Origin: an uncultured Sphingomonadales bacterium
GTDB lineage: Bacteria > Pseudomonadota > Alphaproteobacteria > Sphingomonadales > Sphingomonadaceae
Reading direction: 5' to 3'
Assembly: GCA_903828025.1 (NCBI GenBank)
Contig: CAIKKO010000188.1
Location: forward strand, 1-5,610
Length of the DNA: 5,610 nucleotides
Part shown: positions 4,619 through 5,610 of the stretch, in pieces
Numbering within the stretch: the first letter of the stretch is position 1
Layout: the number at the start of each line of letters is the position of its first letter
Notes under the pieces: model-generated
The model's database searches: none
The model's input: only the letters and a program-made list of their open reading frames with translations
Told to the model about the DNA's origin: nothing
Program-made: the position numbers and the translations under genes

Positions 4619-5241
4619 CACCGGTACTCGTTGCAGATGACCACGGCTTTATTCGCGCAGGGGTCGAAGCCGTGCTGCGGGGCAGCCGGTTCCAGATCGT
4701 CGCCGCTACGGCAAGCGGCGAGGAGACGATTGCTGCAATCGCAACGCATGATCCTGCCATCGTGCTGCTCGATCTCAATATGCCCGGCATGAACGGGGTG
4801 CAGACGCTCGAAGCCCTGCGCGCGAAGGGCGACAAGCGCTCTGTCGTGCTGCTGACCGCGGGGATCAGCGACCGCCAGCTGCTCGCCGTGATGCGCGCCG
4901 GCGTGGAAGGCATCATCTGCAAGGACGGGGCCGAGGGCGAGCTGATCGACGTGCTCGATAAAGTGCAGTCCGGCCAGAAGGCGATTGCGCCGTCCTACCT
5001 CCAGCGCGCGCTCGATCTGTCGCTCGCGCCCGAGGCCACCGGTCCGCTTGAAAAGCTCAGCCCGCGCGAACGGCGGATTGCCCGGCTCGTGGCGCGCGGG
5101 ATGCGCAACCGCGATATCGGGACCGAGCTCGGCATCGGCGAGGGCACGGTCAAGGTCTACCTCCATGCGATGTACCAGAAGCTGGACATCGACAACCGCA
5201 CCGAACTGGCGCTGCTCGCGGTAAGCGACCCGGAGACCTGA
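4615..5241 (+). CDS. NarL/FixJ-class response regulator
   Basis: A 208-residue cytoplasmic two-component regulator. The receiver domain (about 3-120) has all key residues: acidic pair D8-D9, phosphoacceptor D53 in VLLDLNMPGMNG, T81 in VVLLTAG and K103 in IICKDG. The LuxR-type DNA-binding domain (about 145-205) reads LSPRERRIARLVARGMRNRD, then IGTELGIGEGTVKVYLHAMY, then KLDIDNRTELAL. Length and layout are normal for the class, so phosphorylation should drive dimerisation and DNA binding. The ATG overlaps the kinase stop as ATGA, indicating translational coupling, and AGGA lies 7 nt upstream inside the kinase gene. Pairing with the upstream kinase is very likely. Targets are unknown; the inverted repeats at 2903-2944 are the nearest candidates. 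Confidence 0.95.
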   Translation: MTPVLVADDHGFIRAGVEAVLRGSRFQIVAATASGEETIAAIATHDPAIVLLDLNMPGMNGVQTLEALRAKGDKRSVVLLTAGISDRQLLAVMRAGVEGIICKDGAEGELIDVLDKVQSGQKAIAPSYLQRALDLSLAPEATGPLEKLSPRERRIARLVARGMRNRDIGTELGIGEGTVKVYLHAMYQKLDIDNRTELALLAVSDPET

Positions 5242-5250
5242 CGCCGCACC

Positions 5251-5610
5251 TCAGGCCGGTTCAAGCACCAGCGTGGCGGCAGCGGTGTTGCTGATCGGCA
5301 CATGATAGTTGCGCATGACCATAGACTGCGGCGCATCGCCCAGTGCCCCGCGCGCGGCGATCCAGTTGAGGATTTCGACCCCCTGCGTGCCCGCCAGCTC
5401 CGCCACCTGTTCGGCGGAATGGCCAGTGAGCGCCGCCGGATCGTTCGTGAGATGGTCGAGACAGAAGCGGTCATACTCCGGATTCATGAACCCGGCGCGC
5501 GCGCCTTCCAGCTGGTGCGACAACCCGCCCGTGCCCATGACCACGATCCGCTCCGCCCCGCTCCACGACCGCAGCGCCTGCCCCACCGCCTGCCCGAGCG
5601 CGAGACAGCG
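5251..5610 (-). CDS. ligB: LigB-type extradiol dioxygenase, C-terminal part
   Basis: The last 119 residues of a class III extradiol ring-cleavage dioxygenase; the start lies beyond the right edge. The family opens catechol-type rings such as protocatechuate (4,5-cleavage) or gallate using non-haem Fe(II). Visible signatures are IVVMGTGGLSHQLEG, with the histidine matching the catalytic H195 of LigB, and GTQGVEILNW, whose glutamate matches iron ligand E242. They are 47 residues apart here, the same distance as in LigB. The C-terminus NYHVPISNTAAATLVLEPA fits the family. The two iron-binding histidines of the N-terminal half are not in view. The exact substrate cannot be told from this part; gallate or related dioxygenases are possible, so the symbol is tentative. 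It converges on the response regulator with 9 bp between stop codons. Confidence 0.85.
   Translation of the reverse strand, partial: RCLALGQAVGQALRSWSGAERIVVMGTGGLSHQLEGARAGFMNPEYDRFCLDHLTNDPAALTGHSAEQVAELAGTQGVEILNWIAARGALGDAPQSMVMRNYHVPISNTAAATLVLEPA

Noticed and set aside
4396..5166. Minus-strand open frame of 256 codons opposite the response regulator
   Set aside because: A shadow spanning the end of the kinase and most of the regulator; no family resemblance.

Overview
The window looks like the chromosome of a high-GC alphaproteobacterium, most likely of the Sphingomonadales (Sphingomonas/Erythrobacter-type). This is inferred from three things. One is the protein types: a winged-helix protein and a LuxR-type HTH protein with a C-terminal membrane helix, both resembling families I associate with sphingomonads. 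The second is a fragment of a LigB-type (protocatechuate 4,5-cleavage) extradiol dioxygenase. The third is the codon bias. No mobile element, CRISPR array, tRNA or rRNA was seen.

Layout from left to right. (1) Positions 1-146, minus strand: the first 48 codons of rpsL (ribosomal protein S12), running off the left edge. (2) Positions 147-545: no convincing gene, but a strongly structured rpsL leader. It has a perfect 12-bp stem whose 3' arm carries the likely rpsL ribosome binding site, a perfect 10-bp stem with a 4-nt loop, a short hairpin followed by four U's, and a possible promoter near 482-510. (3) Positions 546-2793, minus strand: four closely spaced genes, in transcription order a LuxR-type HTH protein with a C-terminal transmembrane anchor, a 128-residue helical protein of unknown function, a 148-residue multipass membrane protein of unknown function, and a MarR-like winged-helix protein whose N-terminus holds a tandem 15-bp/5-residue repeat. 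(4) Positions 2794-2971: an intergenic region with relatively AT-rich stretches, shared by divergent genes and containing several inverted repeats that could be operators. (5) Positions 2972-5241, plus strand: a NarX/DesK-class (HisKA_3) membrane sensor histidine kinase, overlapping by ATGA a NarL/FixJ-class response regulator. (6) Positions 5251-5610, minus strand: the C-terminal 119 residues of a LigB-like dioxygenase, convergent with the response regulator and only 9 bp away.

The central part reads as one signalling locus: a complete membrane two-component system transcribed away from an operon that begins and ends with DNA-binding proteins and has two small unrecognised proteins between them. 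The shared intergenic region is the natural place for cross-regulation. The sequence gives no direct clue to the signal. That rpsL lies downstream of the minus-strand operon, and that the dioxygenase lies beside the regulator, may be mere adjacency.
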